Shown here piece after piece: positions 32,577 to 42,423 of a stretch of DNA of 64,000 nt (position 1 is the stretch's first letter; each line of letters opens with the position of its first letter). Origin of the DNA: Prorocentrum cordatum. Its lineage: Eukaryota > Sar > Dinophyceae > Prorocentrales > Prorocentraceae. The notes under the pieces are model-generated. The model had not been told where the DNA came from. It made no database searches and saw nothing but the letters and a program-made list of their open reading frames with translations. Both the position numbers and the translations under genes were made by a program. Location of the stretch: assembly GCA_963575745.1 (NCBI GenBank), contig CAUYUJ010004558.1, forward strand, positions 885,347-949,346, given 5' to 3'.

Positions 32577-32900
32577 TACCAAGCCGCGATCGAGAAGACA
32601 CTGCAGAGCTCCAGGTAGCAGGCCGCGATCGTGGGGATGGCACCTAAGAGCAACAAATGCCAGGACGCGATCGAGGTGAGGACAACCCAGAGCATCAGGC
32701 ATCAAGCCGCGATCGAGGCGATAGCAACCAAGAGATTATGGCATCAGGTCGCGGGCGAGGTGGTGAAGGCCAAGAGCTTCAAGCACCATGCCGCCGTCGG
32801 AGTGGACGCAGCCACTAGTTTGAGGGCCCAGGGCGAGAACGCGGCAGAGAAGAGCACGGGCGCCAGGAACCAGACCGCGATCGTGGAGACAGCAGACCAG
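32577..32900 (+). repeat. 39-42-bp repeat with protein-like periodicity (about 7 units)
   Basis: In one frame, units read (Y/H)QAAIE followed by seven to eight residues: YQAAIEKTLQSSR, CQDAIEVRTTQSIR, HQAAIEAIATKRLW, HQVAGEVVKAKSFK and HHAAVGVDAATSLR. One unit starts with a TAG stop. The core CAAGCCGCGATCGAG is conserved in DNA as well. Amphipathic-helix-like 14-residue periodicity is visible, but no family is recognised. Confidence 0.6.
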
Positions 32901-33094
32901 AGCACCGCGGAGAAGCGCAGTACTCTGGCCCTGGGGGCGGCTAGGGCGGCAGGGGGCAGTTCGCTTTCACAGGAGGAAGGGCTGGATGGACCAGATGGTC
33001 GCCGCGAGCTGCTTGGTTGCTTTTCAAGCAGCAGTTGGATGGGCCCCGTCAGGCACAATAGAATTATGATCAGACGGTTGGCATCAGCAAAAGA

Positions 33095-33240
33095 AAGGAG
33101 GAGGAGGAGGAGGAGAAGGAGGAGGAGGGGGAGGAGGAGGAGGAGGAGGAGGAGGAGGAGGAGGAGGAGGAGGAGGAGGGGGAGGAGGAGGAGGAGGAGG
33201 AGAAGGAGGAGAAGGAGGAGAAGAAGGAGGACGAGAAGGT
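33095..33240 (+). repeat. (GGA)n microsatellite
   Basis: GGAGGAGGA with AGAAGG and GGGGGA interruptions, between the 42-bp repeat and the retrotransposon remnant. Confidence 0.9.
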
Positions 33241-33470
33241 GGATCTTAGAGTGTTTGGGGACGTCATAGCGGGCCTGGGAGTTTCGCCTTCTCTGGAGAA
33301 GTTCCACGGGGGGGTCAATGCAAACAGGGTTGGGCCAGCCCCCTGCCTGACCTCCGTTCTCACGGCGGGCCAGGAAGAGGGCGAAACGGATAGGGATGGC
33401 TGGGTCTTTCTTCAGTCCGCCTCCTCTGCTCCATTTCAATTGCAACATCTTCCTCAAGGCAGCAGTCGCT

Positions 33471-33950
33471 CCGGGTCATCACGGCTTACTTCCCACATGG
33501 GGATTACGGCGACCATCATGAGCAGACCGTGTACGACGGGTTCAAGGAGATTCACGCCGACGCCCAACAGCATAATTAGACGACCATACCCGCAGGAGAT
33601 TTCAACGCACGAGTTTGCAGACAGTGTGACGATGGTGACGACGACGACAACGCCAACGACGTGGACCTACACACTCTCGGCAGGTACGGCCTGAACATGT
33701 ACAACCAACGCGGCATCTGATTACGATCGTGGATCTACCTACGGAAACTTGTTATCGCAAACACGATGTTCTGCAAGCGCCCGCATAATCTCCTCACGTA
33801 CGCGCACACTGTTTCCAGACACAAAAGCACGTGCAGATTATAGACCCGTGGACCAGCAGGTTCGGCACCTAGTGCTCGACGCATTCGCCACGACTTGCCC
33901 TGACTTCGTTTCCGACCACCAGGCCGCGCACCTCCAACTAGCGCTGGGCG
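33471..33950 (+). pseudogene. Non-LTR retrotransposon endonuclease domain remnant (APE/EEP type)
   Basis: This endonuclease nicks target DNA to prime reverse transcription of LINE-type elements. From 33472 the frame reads RVITAYFPHGDYGDHHEQTV, a stop (TAG) after QQHN, then TIPAGDFNARV, the conserved GDFNA block. LVIANTMFCKRPHN follows and corresponds to the N-T-x-F block. A frame change then gives VSDHQAAHLQLAL, matching the terminal SDH catalytic block. The order and spacing fit one domain of about 160 residues. At least two in-frame stops and one frame change make it non-functional. The N-terminal catalytic part was not found upstream. Confidence 0.75.
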
Positions 33951-34349
33951 GCCCGACATGCCGACCACGACGACGGAAACGACGACCGCGACGCAAGCGC
34001 ATTGGCCAGCCACTGCGACCTAACGACCCCGATTTCCAGCACCATGAAAGGAAGGACATGGCGAGCAACGACCCGCCAAGCAGTTCCCAAGACGCTTGCG
34101 CACGCACCGAGGAGGCATTCAGAGTTGCTTACAAGGAGCATGGATCAGCACCAGTATGAACCACAGCAGCAACAAGACGCGGCCTGCATCGACGACGAAG
34201 CCAGGCGTCACCTACACGCACTCATCACACAACGCCGGAACACCCCACACAACGACACAGCCATGATGATAATTCTCAGTCAATTTTTTCTACGAAAGCA
34301 TTGGGCCATTAAGAGAACTCAGCGGCAAGCGGCGCTGAGCGAGATCATG

Positions 34350-36330
34350 ATCAATTTCCGCGGCCTCAACAAAATGTCTGGCATCTAACCCAGCAAGAGG
34401 CAGGACATCATACCAGGCATGACAACGGCAGACGGTGTCCACGAGAAAGACCGACGTAGGATTGCAGAGGTGTTCGCGGATTTGCACGAGAAGTTGTACC
34501 GGTGCCCCCGCGAGGCTCATTCGCCCGCGCAGGAAATCGCAGCCTCCCACACCAATGACAACGCGACGACTTAAATGTTGCAGAGCATTCCGCCTTCCAC
34601 CGACGACGAGCTACACCGAGTACACCGAGTAGTGAAGCAACTCAAAAAGGGAAGGTGTAATGACACGGCAGGTCTTACCGCAGAGCTTCTAAGAGCAGGA
34701 GGGCGCACCATCGAACAGCATGTCTTGAAGTTACTGAATGACATATTGGCGCCCGAGCAGACGTTGGCACGGCAATGGAGACGCAGTACCATCAGCGTCA
34801 TCCACGAGTCTGGTGACCCACAGCTGCCCAGTAACTATAGGCCAATTGGCATCAGACCGCTGCTGTGCACATTGATGGCCTGGCTGCTTTGCAACAGATT
34901 TCAGACGCAGTTCGGTTCACAACAGTAAGTTGGCCAAGTCGTTCTCCGCAAAATCTTCTGCACTGATGATCACTTGTCCACTGCGACGTTGTTACGCGAG
35001 CAGGCCAGCGAGTGGCAGATGAATCGATGGTCAGCGGCGAAAGGCTCCAAAAGGGTGTTCGATTGCGTATATCGCCACTGCCTTTCGGAAGGGCTCCGCG
35101 ATCAGGGTGCACCAGCAACCTGCATCACCTTGCTCCAGAAGATCTACAGAAAGCCGACTGCGACGGCGCGGACAAACGTCAACAACAGGGGATTCAGCAC
35201 TGAACGAGGTCAAACAAGGCGACCCTCCCAGCTCGTATTTATTCAATGCGCTGCTCGAACACGTGTTCTGGACACTCCTGCCAGCCTGGACACAAAAGGT
35301 TTTTGGCATTGAACTGGAACGTGCAAGTTTTGATCGCTGGCCAATTTGCGTTTTGCCCACAACGTCCTTGAACTCGCATCCAATTCAAACGTATTGGAAT
35401 GTGTTCTCCGAGATCTTAAACAAGCAGCCCAAAAGTGTGGGCTCGAGCTGTACCCAGACAAGAGGGAAATTCTCACGAACACAAGCCGGCGATCGGATCG
35501 AACAACGGTTCACGTGGACATCGACGACCACAAAGTCGAAATTGTCAGCGGCGAGCAGAGCACGAAGCATTTTGGCCCGAAGTTCGCATTCCCAGACTAC
35601 CACCACACCGAGCTTGCCAACAGAATGAAATGGCACAAATTTACCAATTGCGCGACGCAGTAACAAGCAAACAGCACCCGCTCCACAGCAGAGTCCAGCT
35701 ATTCAGCGGCGCCGTGACACCAATACTTCTGTACCGCTGCACTTTGCGGATTGTTACAAAAGCATGTTTTTGACACTACGACGTGCACAGCGACGCATGC
35801 TACGACTCATTGTGAACACAGTCCGAGGCGCTGGGAGAGCAACCAACAGAACGCAGCAGCCGACGCCGGCGCCCGCTCCAACCCTGTACGAGCTGACGAC
35901 AGCACCAGCGACAGCACGATTGATTCAAGAAGACAACTTGATTGCAACAACGTCTAAGACGATTCGGGACTCGAGCCCTGGGAGGAGTTCATTCTCAGAG
36001 CAACAAGTGCGGCTACAGATCGCGCCACCAGTTGTCACGTGGCCGAGCGGACGACAGTATACTCCAGTCGAAATGGCGTTGGGCAGAGCGAGTGGCAACA
36101 CAATCGCACCACTGATTGACAAGACTTGCGGCAGTGTGAGAGCTGGAAGTCCACGACACTCGACCAGCACAGCGCAGACCTGGTGGACAACCCAGACGGC
36201 GGCGCGACGACATATCACAGTTTATACAGACCACCACTGGGGGAATCACCAAACATTGGATGGATTATGCTTGCGATCAGATACGATGCGACCGACGGGA
36301 AGACACTTCTCCACCACATGCAATAAACGG
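34350..36330 (+). pseudogene. Non-LTR retrotransposon reverse transcriptase remnant
   Basis: The reverse transcriptase copies element RNA at the nicked target. In order: RRRIAEVFADLHEKLY (34467), KGRCNDTAGLTAELLRAGG (34640-34700), ISVIHESGDPQLPSNYRPI (34793-34850), a stop at 34926, FDCVYRHCLSEGLRDQGAP, EVKQGDPPSSYLFNALLEHV (35208-35265), then RFAHNVLELA (35350), where the family has F/Y-A-D-D. Next come LKQAAQKCGLELYPDKREI, VTPILLYRC (35716), LRRAQRRMLRLIVNT (35770) and LEPWEEFILRAT (35975). Frame changes occur near 35210, 35345, 35660 and 35765. The active-site aspartates are replaced (His, Asn), so it is dead. It follows the endonuclease remnant in the same orientation, as in one LINE. No RNase H domain or poly-A tail was recognised. 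Confidence 0.85.
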
Positions 36331-36424
36331 GTCCCGGCCCACCCGCGCTGTTCTAGAGGTCCTCTGGCCAGTCTGCGGACTCAGCGCGATCCGCTCCGCT
36401 CCACCTCCGTTTCCTCCTCCTCCT

Positions 36425-36530
36425 CCATCCCTGTTCCATATAAACAGTTCTTAATCGCACCCCGAGGCCGGTCGAAAGGGCTGACCAGGCGTTTCGCTTG
36501 AGATTTCTTCACCATTGACGACGTAAAAAC
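36425..36530 (+). repeat. Module H
   Basis: TATAAACAGTTCTTAATCGC, ACCCCGAGGCCGGTCGAAAG, CCAGGCGTTTCGCTTGAGAT and TTCACCATTGACGACG. A CTCCTCC tract precedes it. Confidence 0.8.
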
Positions 36531-36835
36531 ATGAAATTCGCAACAGGTTCACGGATGGAGGGCGGTCCGCTTTTAAAACGTGGTTCTCCGTCGAACGCGA
36601 GTGCATCATTATTTGTTTGATAATTTGAGAGACCTTCACAGATGGACGGAGGCCCGCTTTCAAAATGTGGTTCTCGCCTGCGCGCCGCGCACGTTCGTGT
36701 TGAAAAGTTGCAAGAGGTTCACGGATGAAGGGCGGCTCCTTTTCAAAATGTGGGCATCGCTTTAGCGCCGCACATATTCGTTTTGAGATTTCGCACCATT
36801 CGTTTACAGAGTTTGCAGCAGTTCTGCAGAATTGT
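36531..36835 (+). repeat. Module G array (about 3.5 units)
   Basis: GGTTCACGGATGGAGGGCGG, TTTTAAAACGTGGTTCTCCG, AAAATGTGGTTCTCGCCTGC and GCGCCGCGCACGTTCGTG. It directly follows module H, as at 30736 and 39070. Confidence 0.85.
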
Positions 36836-36959
36836 CATGGCTAACGTCCCAGAGTTGCGCACGATGTCGGAATGCCAGGGCGCAACAGTCACGTTGATTC
36901 CCTTTTGTTGAGGTCCCAGGAATGGTCCTATGGCACGATTGATTGCAGGAGCCTATGGC

Positions 36960-37235
36960 GAGGGAAATCGGATAAAGACGAGTCTGGGGTTTACACTGAT
37001 CCTCCTCTTCCTCCTCCACCTCATTCTCCTCTCCCCCCCGATAGCGGCGCCACCATGAATTATTCCTATGAGACGTTGGGCCGCCTCCTGTTCCTCCTCC
37101 TCCTCTCCTCCTCCTCCTCCTCATCATCATCATCAGCATCATCAACCTCCTCTTTCTCCTCCGCCTCCTCCTCATCCTCCTCCTCCTCCTCCTCCTCCTC
37201 CTCCTCCTCCTCCTCCTGCTCCTCACCCCCAGGCT
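36960..37235 (+). repeat. Module I plus pyrimidine tract
   Basis: CGAGTCTGGGGTTTACACTG and ATCCTCCTCTTCC, then CTCCTCCTC (37090-37225) with a CATCATCATC insert. Confidence 0.75.
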
Positions 37236-38400
37236 ATTCGCTCCCCCCTGCTCATAATTTGCAGACCGCCCTCCTTGTTCTTCTTTTGTTCGTGAGACCG
37301 GGATCGAGCCTCGGGGCGAGTTGCGTTTGTAGAACAGGTCGTTCTCCCGTTGTCCTTTTGCGATTCTATAGGAGGACGAGGAGGAGGAAGGTGAGGTGAA
37401 GTAGGCAGGGGAAGAGCGTCGTCAAAGCGATTTCAGGCGGGGGATGTTGGGGCACGCAGGCATGGCAACCGTTTCCGCGCGCGGGCAACCATTTCGGGGC
37501 AAGCAGGACCAACTTGAACGAGCAATCCGACCCCATGTATACGTAGTAGCCATACAGGAGCCTTGGACCCAGGAGCGACGTATAGAATCGGAGGGATAGA
37601 TTGTGGTATTCTCCCAGTTTCCCGACCCGCCTCCTCCGCGACACAGGCAATGGCCAGAGCGGCGCCAACTTCACCATCGGTTTCCTCCGATTTTTCCGAA
37701 GCATCGGAACTCATGCATGTGTTGTGCGCTATTTTCTCTTTCTTTTTCCGCCCCACGCGAATGTCCACCGTCTAAGACGCCAGCCGTGCGAGGCTGAGGA
37801 GAGGCGGAATGTCACAGAAAAGCAAGAGCTGCGGGTGAACGAGTACGGTCGGACCGAGGTATAAGATCGAAGTCGGCTTGGGGAGCGTACCCTCCTTTTC
37901 TTCGTGTTTTGTTGGATATTATTGCGCATCCTGGGGGGAGGCCACCCTCGAATGTTCGTCGGTTTGGCTAGCTGAGGGTCTCGTATTCTTAAAGGATGCC
38001 CTCGTGTCTTAGGTCCGACCGTAGCAGGGACCTCGACCTGCTCCGCCCCCCGCCCCTCCCCCGTCCTTCTCCACTCCCCTTCTCGAAGCCGCTCCCACCA
38101 CCCTCCTCCTCCTATTTCATCCTGACCGGGGGAGGGGCAGAAAACGGAGGAGGTGGACAGCAAAAGGGCTTCCAGCATTAGCAGGGACGTGGTTGGGAAG
38201 ATAAAACACAGCGCCCGGGCAAAGGCAGAGACAACACCCTTGCAGCCCTAGTGGAAGTGGTGTTCTCCCTAGCCGCCTCTCCAGCCTCTTCCATTCCCTC
38301 TCTTCTTCATCATTGCCTTCCTCATCCCTTCCTCCCCCCTATCATTATACTACCTCTACCTCTGTTGTCTCCCCATCATTACCACCATCATTAACCGCCT
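37236..38400. other. Spacer, no gene recognised
   Basis: Low-repeat DNA with frames up to 149 codons (minus 37729-38178), all without motif. The 3' end (38280-38400) becomes pyrimidine-rich. Confidence 0.4.
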
Positions 38401-38439
38401 CCCTCTCCTCATCCTAATTATCATCACCGTCTTCTTCTT

Positions 38440-38671
38440 TCATCATCACCATGACCAGCAGCAGCATCACTACTATCCTTACCCGCCTCCCTCTCATCAT
38501 CATCATCATCATCATCATCATCGTCATCATCATCATCATCATGTTCATCAGTATCGTCATCATGATCACCATCATCATCATCATCACCAACACAATAGTC
38601 AACATCATCGTCATCACCATCGTCAGCCTTATCATCCTCACCAGCATCAGCATCATCAGCATCATGATTGC

Positions 38672-38743
<72 letters not shown>

Positions 38744-38752
38744 TATCTCTTC
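38440..38752 (+). repeat. (ATC)n microsatellite
   Basis: CATCATCATC with CACC and GTC variants. The last 90 bases are almost pure. Poly-Asp, poly-Met and poly-Ile frames are artefacts. Confidence 0.95.
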
Positions 38753-38874
38753 TCCGGTTTCCCTCCTTTCCCTGCTTCCTCAGACTCACACGTTACGCGG
38801 CAGAGGGCAGGCAGGACTGACGATGGGCAGAAGGTGGGGCAGTTAGGCTTCACGACAGCCTAAGCGGGCCCTTC

Positions 38875-39070
38875 TCCTCCTCCTCCTCATCCTCCTTTTC
38901 CTCCATTTACCTTCCCTTCCTCCGCCTCACCGTATCACTCCTCCTCCTCCTCCGCCTCCTCCTCCATCCATTTTCCTTATGGATTATTCCTCTTTGTTGC
39001 ACCGCCAGACGTGTCGGCAGGGCGGGCCGGGAGTTGCGCTTATGACGACTTCGCCATTCATGGTCTTGGA
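38875..39070 (+). repeat. Pyrimidine tract plus module H
   Basis: CTCCTCCTC tracts lead into TTTTCCTTATGGATTATTCC, GCACCGCCAGACGTGTCGG, GCCGGGAGTTGCGCTTATG and TTCGCCATTCATGGTC. Confidence 0.75.
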
Positions 39071-39705
39071 GTTTGAAATTCACATCAGCTCAACGCTGGA
39101 CGGGACTGGTTTTCAAAATGTCCCTATCGCTTCAGCGCTTCGCACACTCGTCTCAAGACCCTGCAACGGTTACACGGATGGAGACTTGTGGTTTTCAAGA
39201 TAGTCTTGCTTGAGCGCCGCGCGCATTCGTCTCAGAAGCTTGCAACAGTTAAATGGATCCAGAACAAGTGCCCTCGTCTTCTCATCACGCACACTCATCT
39301 CGAAAGCTTGCGACCGACTCAGGGATTGAGGGCGATTCCTTCTCATAATGTTCCTCTCACACTAGCGCAACGCATTTTCGCTTTAAAAGCTTGCACCAGC
39401 TCCAAGGACAGAAGGAGGTGTTTTCATTTTTTGGTTCTTGCCATCGCGCTGCGCACAGTCATTGAATCTGTTCGCAATAGCTTCACGGACGAATGGGGTG
39501 GTTTGCAACATGTGGTTTTGGCGTTAGCGCCGCGCACTCTCGTGTTCAAATCATGGAATCATCATATGGATGGAGGGCAGTCCCTTGTCAAAGTACGGCT
39601 CTCCCCATAGCGCGGCGCACACCCGGGCTCAAGTATTACAACAGCTACAAGACTTGAGTTGAGGTCGTGTTCAAAATGAGGTTCCCACTTCGGCACCTCA
39701 CACAT
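39071..39705 (+). repeat. Module G array (about 8 units)
   Basis: The longest G array. Units are spaced 75-85 bases with TTACACGGATGGAGACTTGT, TTTTCAAAATGTCCCTATCG, GCTTGAGCGCCGCGCGCATT and TTTAAAAGCTTGCACCAGC cores. Confidence 0.8.
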
Positions 39706-40137
39706 TCGTGCCTTGGTGTGTTAATGCAACACAGAAGGGTGGAGGTCTGCTGTTTCTCAAAATGATGTTGTTGCTCGAGACTCCGTTCTTTCTACAGACC
39801 TGCAATTTCCACCTTCCTAGCCGTGGACGGATCCATGGCGGCTTTTTCTTCAAATGGAGCTCTTGTTTGAGATTTTCGAAGTTCAGGGCCGTAAGTGCTA
39901 ATGTGTGCAACAATTCCGCGGACATGGAGCGTTCCGTCTTCGAAAGAAAGATATCGTTGAACGCTCCGGTGACCTTTATGATGATTTTTCGCATTCCGGA
40001 TTACGCGCCAAAGAATGCAAGGCTATTTCTTTTAAAACGGGGTCCTCGCCGAAACGGCAGGCACGGTTGTGTTGGTCGTTCAGGGGGCGCCGCTTCTTAC
40101 AGTGACAAAGAAAGCGTGCAGGGACGCACGAGGAAGG
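39706..40137. other. Spacer with diverged G-like sequence
   Basis: TTCAAAATGAGGTTCC-like pieces recur (TTCTCAAAATGATGTTG near 39755), suggesting very old G units. No gene recognised. Confidence 0.4.
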
Positions 40138-40345
40138 GACTTGGGACGGGAGAGTGCATTGCAGCATCGCTGATGCATCTTGGGCTTATTATGGTCCTCC
40201 TCCTCATTCTCCTTCTCTCGCCTTCTCCCCGTTCCCCCATTCATCCTCTACCTCCCCCTCTCCCTATTCCGCCACATCATCCCCCTGCCGCTTCCCACCC
40301 CCTTCGTTATACTCTCCTTTTGCGCCTTGCCTTGAAATAAGTTGT
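40138..40345 (+). repeat. Module I plus pyrimidine tract
   Basis: GTGCATTGCAGCATCGCTGA and TGCATCTTGGGCTTATTATG, then CCTCCTCCTCATTCTCC and about 120 bases of pyrimidines. Confidence 0.75.
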
Positions 40346-41010
40346 AAATGCCCAGGTTCATAGCATTTGATGTTCGGTCCTTAGGATATTAATGTTGGCC
40401 CGTCCGGAGGATCTTGAGTGCGCATTTCGCTTGGCAATTGTTCTCTCTTGGCCAGTTCTGCTCAAGGAAAGTTGGTTCGAGTCAAGTCCCCGAACCCCGA
40501 CGCGCTTGGGACTGCACGCCACGGTCCTTGACTGTGGCTCGGCAGGTCGACATACCCTCTGGGATCCTTGCCCCCCGCGGGGTCAGGGACCGCGGGCTGG
40601 GACTGAGCCCATCACGTACGTCCTGATTGTCATGCTTCAGCATGGGAGAAAAAAAAAACAGAAACAAATCGTCGCCGATTCCCATGAGAATATGTCGTAA
40701 AAACGGGAAGTGGAGGGGAAGACGAACATCCAGAAAATATTCAATATATTGGGACTCTTGGGATGCGTGTCTATTGACTGTTGTGTCCCTGGGCCCCTTC
40801 AATGTTGCACCGCCTTGAGCGGGGATGAAAAGTTGATTGCGCTCCCCTGGAAAAGTAGTGCGACTCTCGCGCGCAGTCCTTCTCCCGCGCCCCTCGATTT
40901 CAGTGTTCACGCAGGGGCGCCGGGCAATTCGATGTTTTCTGTGCCGTCGGGCACAGCTCTTTCAATATTAAGGTCTGGGGTCGAGGGGATGGCAAGAAAC
41001 CACCGAAAAG
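40346..41010. other. Spacer before the helicase locus, no gene recognised
   Basis: Non-repetitive, moderate GC, with an A-rich run at 40650-40660. It could contain the promoter or first exons of the next locus, but I see no decisive signal. Dinoflagellates usually lack TATA boxes. Confidence 0.35.
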
Positions 41011-41667
41011 TTGCATTTCTTTTCCAGAGGGGTATTGTCTAGCAGATGGCAGAAGATCGGATTGCATTGGAGCATGCCTTGGCCGAACCAGCCCACGAAG
41101 GCCGGATTGCGGCTGAGTCTGGGCATGGATCCCGATGTACAGGGCACGGGATTTTTGCAGGACGTCGCAATAATCGTTGTTGACCCCATGGTGAGCGGAG
41201 CAGAGTCCTCTTCCCTGGCTCCACCATGCCATGCCCCCGCGTGGCCAGACTCAATCATCCAGGAGTGAATCGAGGGCAAGTTGTTGCAGCACGTGGGTCT
41301 CGTCCGCGCAGGCGCCTTGACGCAGCAGATTCGCTCGTTCCCCTTCACGGCCCCCGCCCCCCAGGACGAGTTGCAGCGTTTCTTCGTCAAGCTCTCCCAC
41401 GACCACACTGCGGCTGATCTTTGGCGGGCATTGGGCTTCGGACCCCTGGACGGCCCCGAACCCACCGTGTACATCACAGAATCCCTCGTGAAGCTGGCCC
41501 TGAAAATATGCGTTCTGGACTCCTCCTTTGGCGGGGCGCAGGCAGACCGCGACGCTGCAGAGCTGGCCTCCCAGGCTTCCGCGACGGCAGGCGCGGGCTG
41601 CGTGGAGCAGCTGCCCGACATCCTGAAGGAACTCCGCCGCCTGTGCACCCCCACCATGTCGACAAAT
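41011..41667 (+). CDS. N-terminal segment of the helicase locus
   Basis: Frame 1 reads through VLSSRWQKIGLHWSMPWPNQ, GFLQDVAIIVVDPMV and a TGA at 41266, then resumes as KLLQHVGLVRAGALTQQIRS. It continues as QDELQRFFVKLSHDHTAADL, GPEPTVYITESLVKLALKI and CVEQLPDILKELRRLC. Composition is normal for a globular helical protein. Near 41665 the frame shifts by one and continues as ILDFSRLVADSPPLAAAVEV. I recognise no domain here. It precedes the helicase core in the same orientation, and the adjoining frame leads straight into it, so it is probably the N-terminal extension. Confidence 0.5.
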
Positions 41668-42420
41668 TCTAGACTTTTCGCGTCTGGTGGCTGACTCCCC
41701 GCCGCTAGCCGCTGCGGTGGAGGTTCGGCGTTTGTACGAGCTCCCCACTTGCAGCCCCGCAGCGAGGATGCTCGCCAAGGTCCACCTTGGCCATACGCCC
41801 GGAGCTATTACCTTACCCGCCGAGTGGCCGTTCGCACTCCAGGACCGCTGCAATCACTTGCTGCGTCTCCAGTGGATCGAGGGCCGAGCGGCACTCGAAC
41901 CCGTGGATGACTTCACCCAACGCACACGCGACGAGCTCAGGAGGAAGCAGTCCGTGGCCTTGGACGTGACCTTCAGCGAGGTCGACTGGCACAGCAACCT
42001 CCGGGACCTTGACCAGTTCAAGGTGCAGGAAAGAATGAAGCCCAAGAACGGGCGCACCACAATCGGCGCTTCCCTGTGGCGCAGGGCAGCCGCGACCCTG
42101 AACGCGCCCATCGCTGACCCTGACACCAACGACCTCGGCCTCCCAGACGTTACAGGCCACCCCACCTTCGACACGGCCTACATTGACAGGAACTCCGGCC
42201 AAGTCATCCTAGGGGCCAGTTGCGTCCCAGCCTGTCGGGTGCTCGACAACGCCGCCGCCGCCCACGGCCTCAACGACGACTCCAAACTCGCGCTCCACTC
42301 CAGCACCGAGCACCACCTCACCATTGTGCTGGGCCCCCCCGGCTCGGGGAAAACAATCACCATCGTCGCTCTGGTCGCCGCTTGGGCGCCAACGTTCTAC
42401 AAGGGGCAGGCGGCATGCAA
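41668..42420 (+). CDS. Helicase locus: pre-helicase region and Walker A motif
   Basis: Frame 2 is open to 42454. It reads VRRLYELPTCSPAARMLAKV, ALDVTFSEVDWHSNLRDLDQ, YIDRNSGQVILGASCVPACR and then HHLTIVLGPPGSGKTITIVA at 42310-42369. GPPGSGKT is the Walker A loop (motif I), preceded by the hydrophobic strand usual in UPF1/SMG2-type helicases. The region before it may correspond to the stalk and beta-barrel insertions of that family, but I cannot assign it residue by residue. The frame is lost shortly after VAAWAPTFYKGQA and the next motif continues one base away. Confidence 0.7.
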
Positions 42421-42423
42421 TAG

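Noticed and set aside
40470-40500. tRNA-like TTCGAGTC segment
   Set aside because: GGTTCGAGTCAAGTCC resembles a T-arm, but no acceptor, D-arm or anticodon arm could be folded around it.
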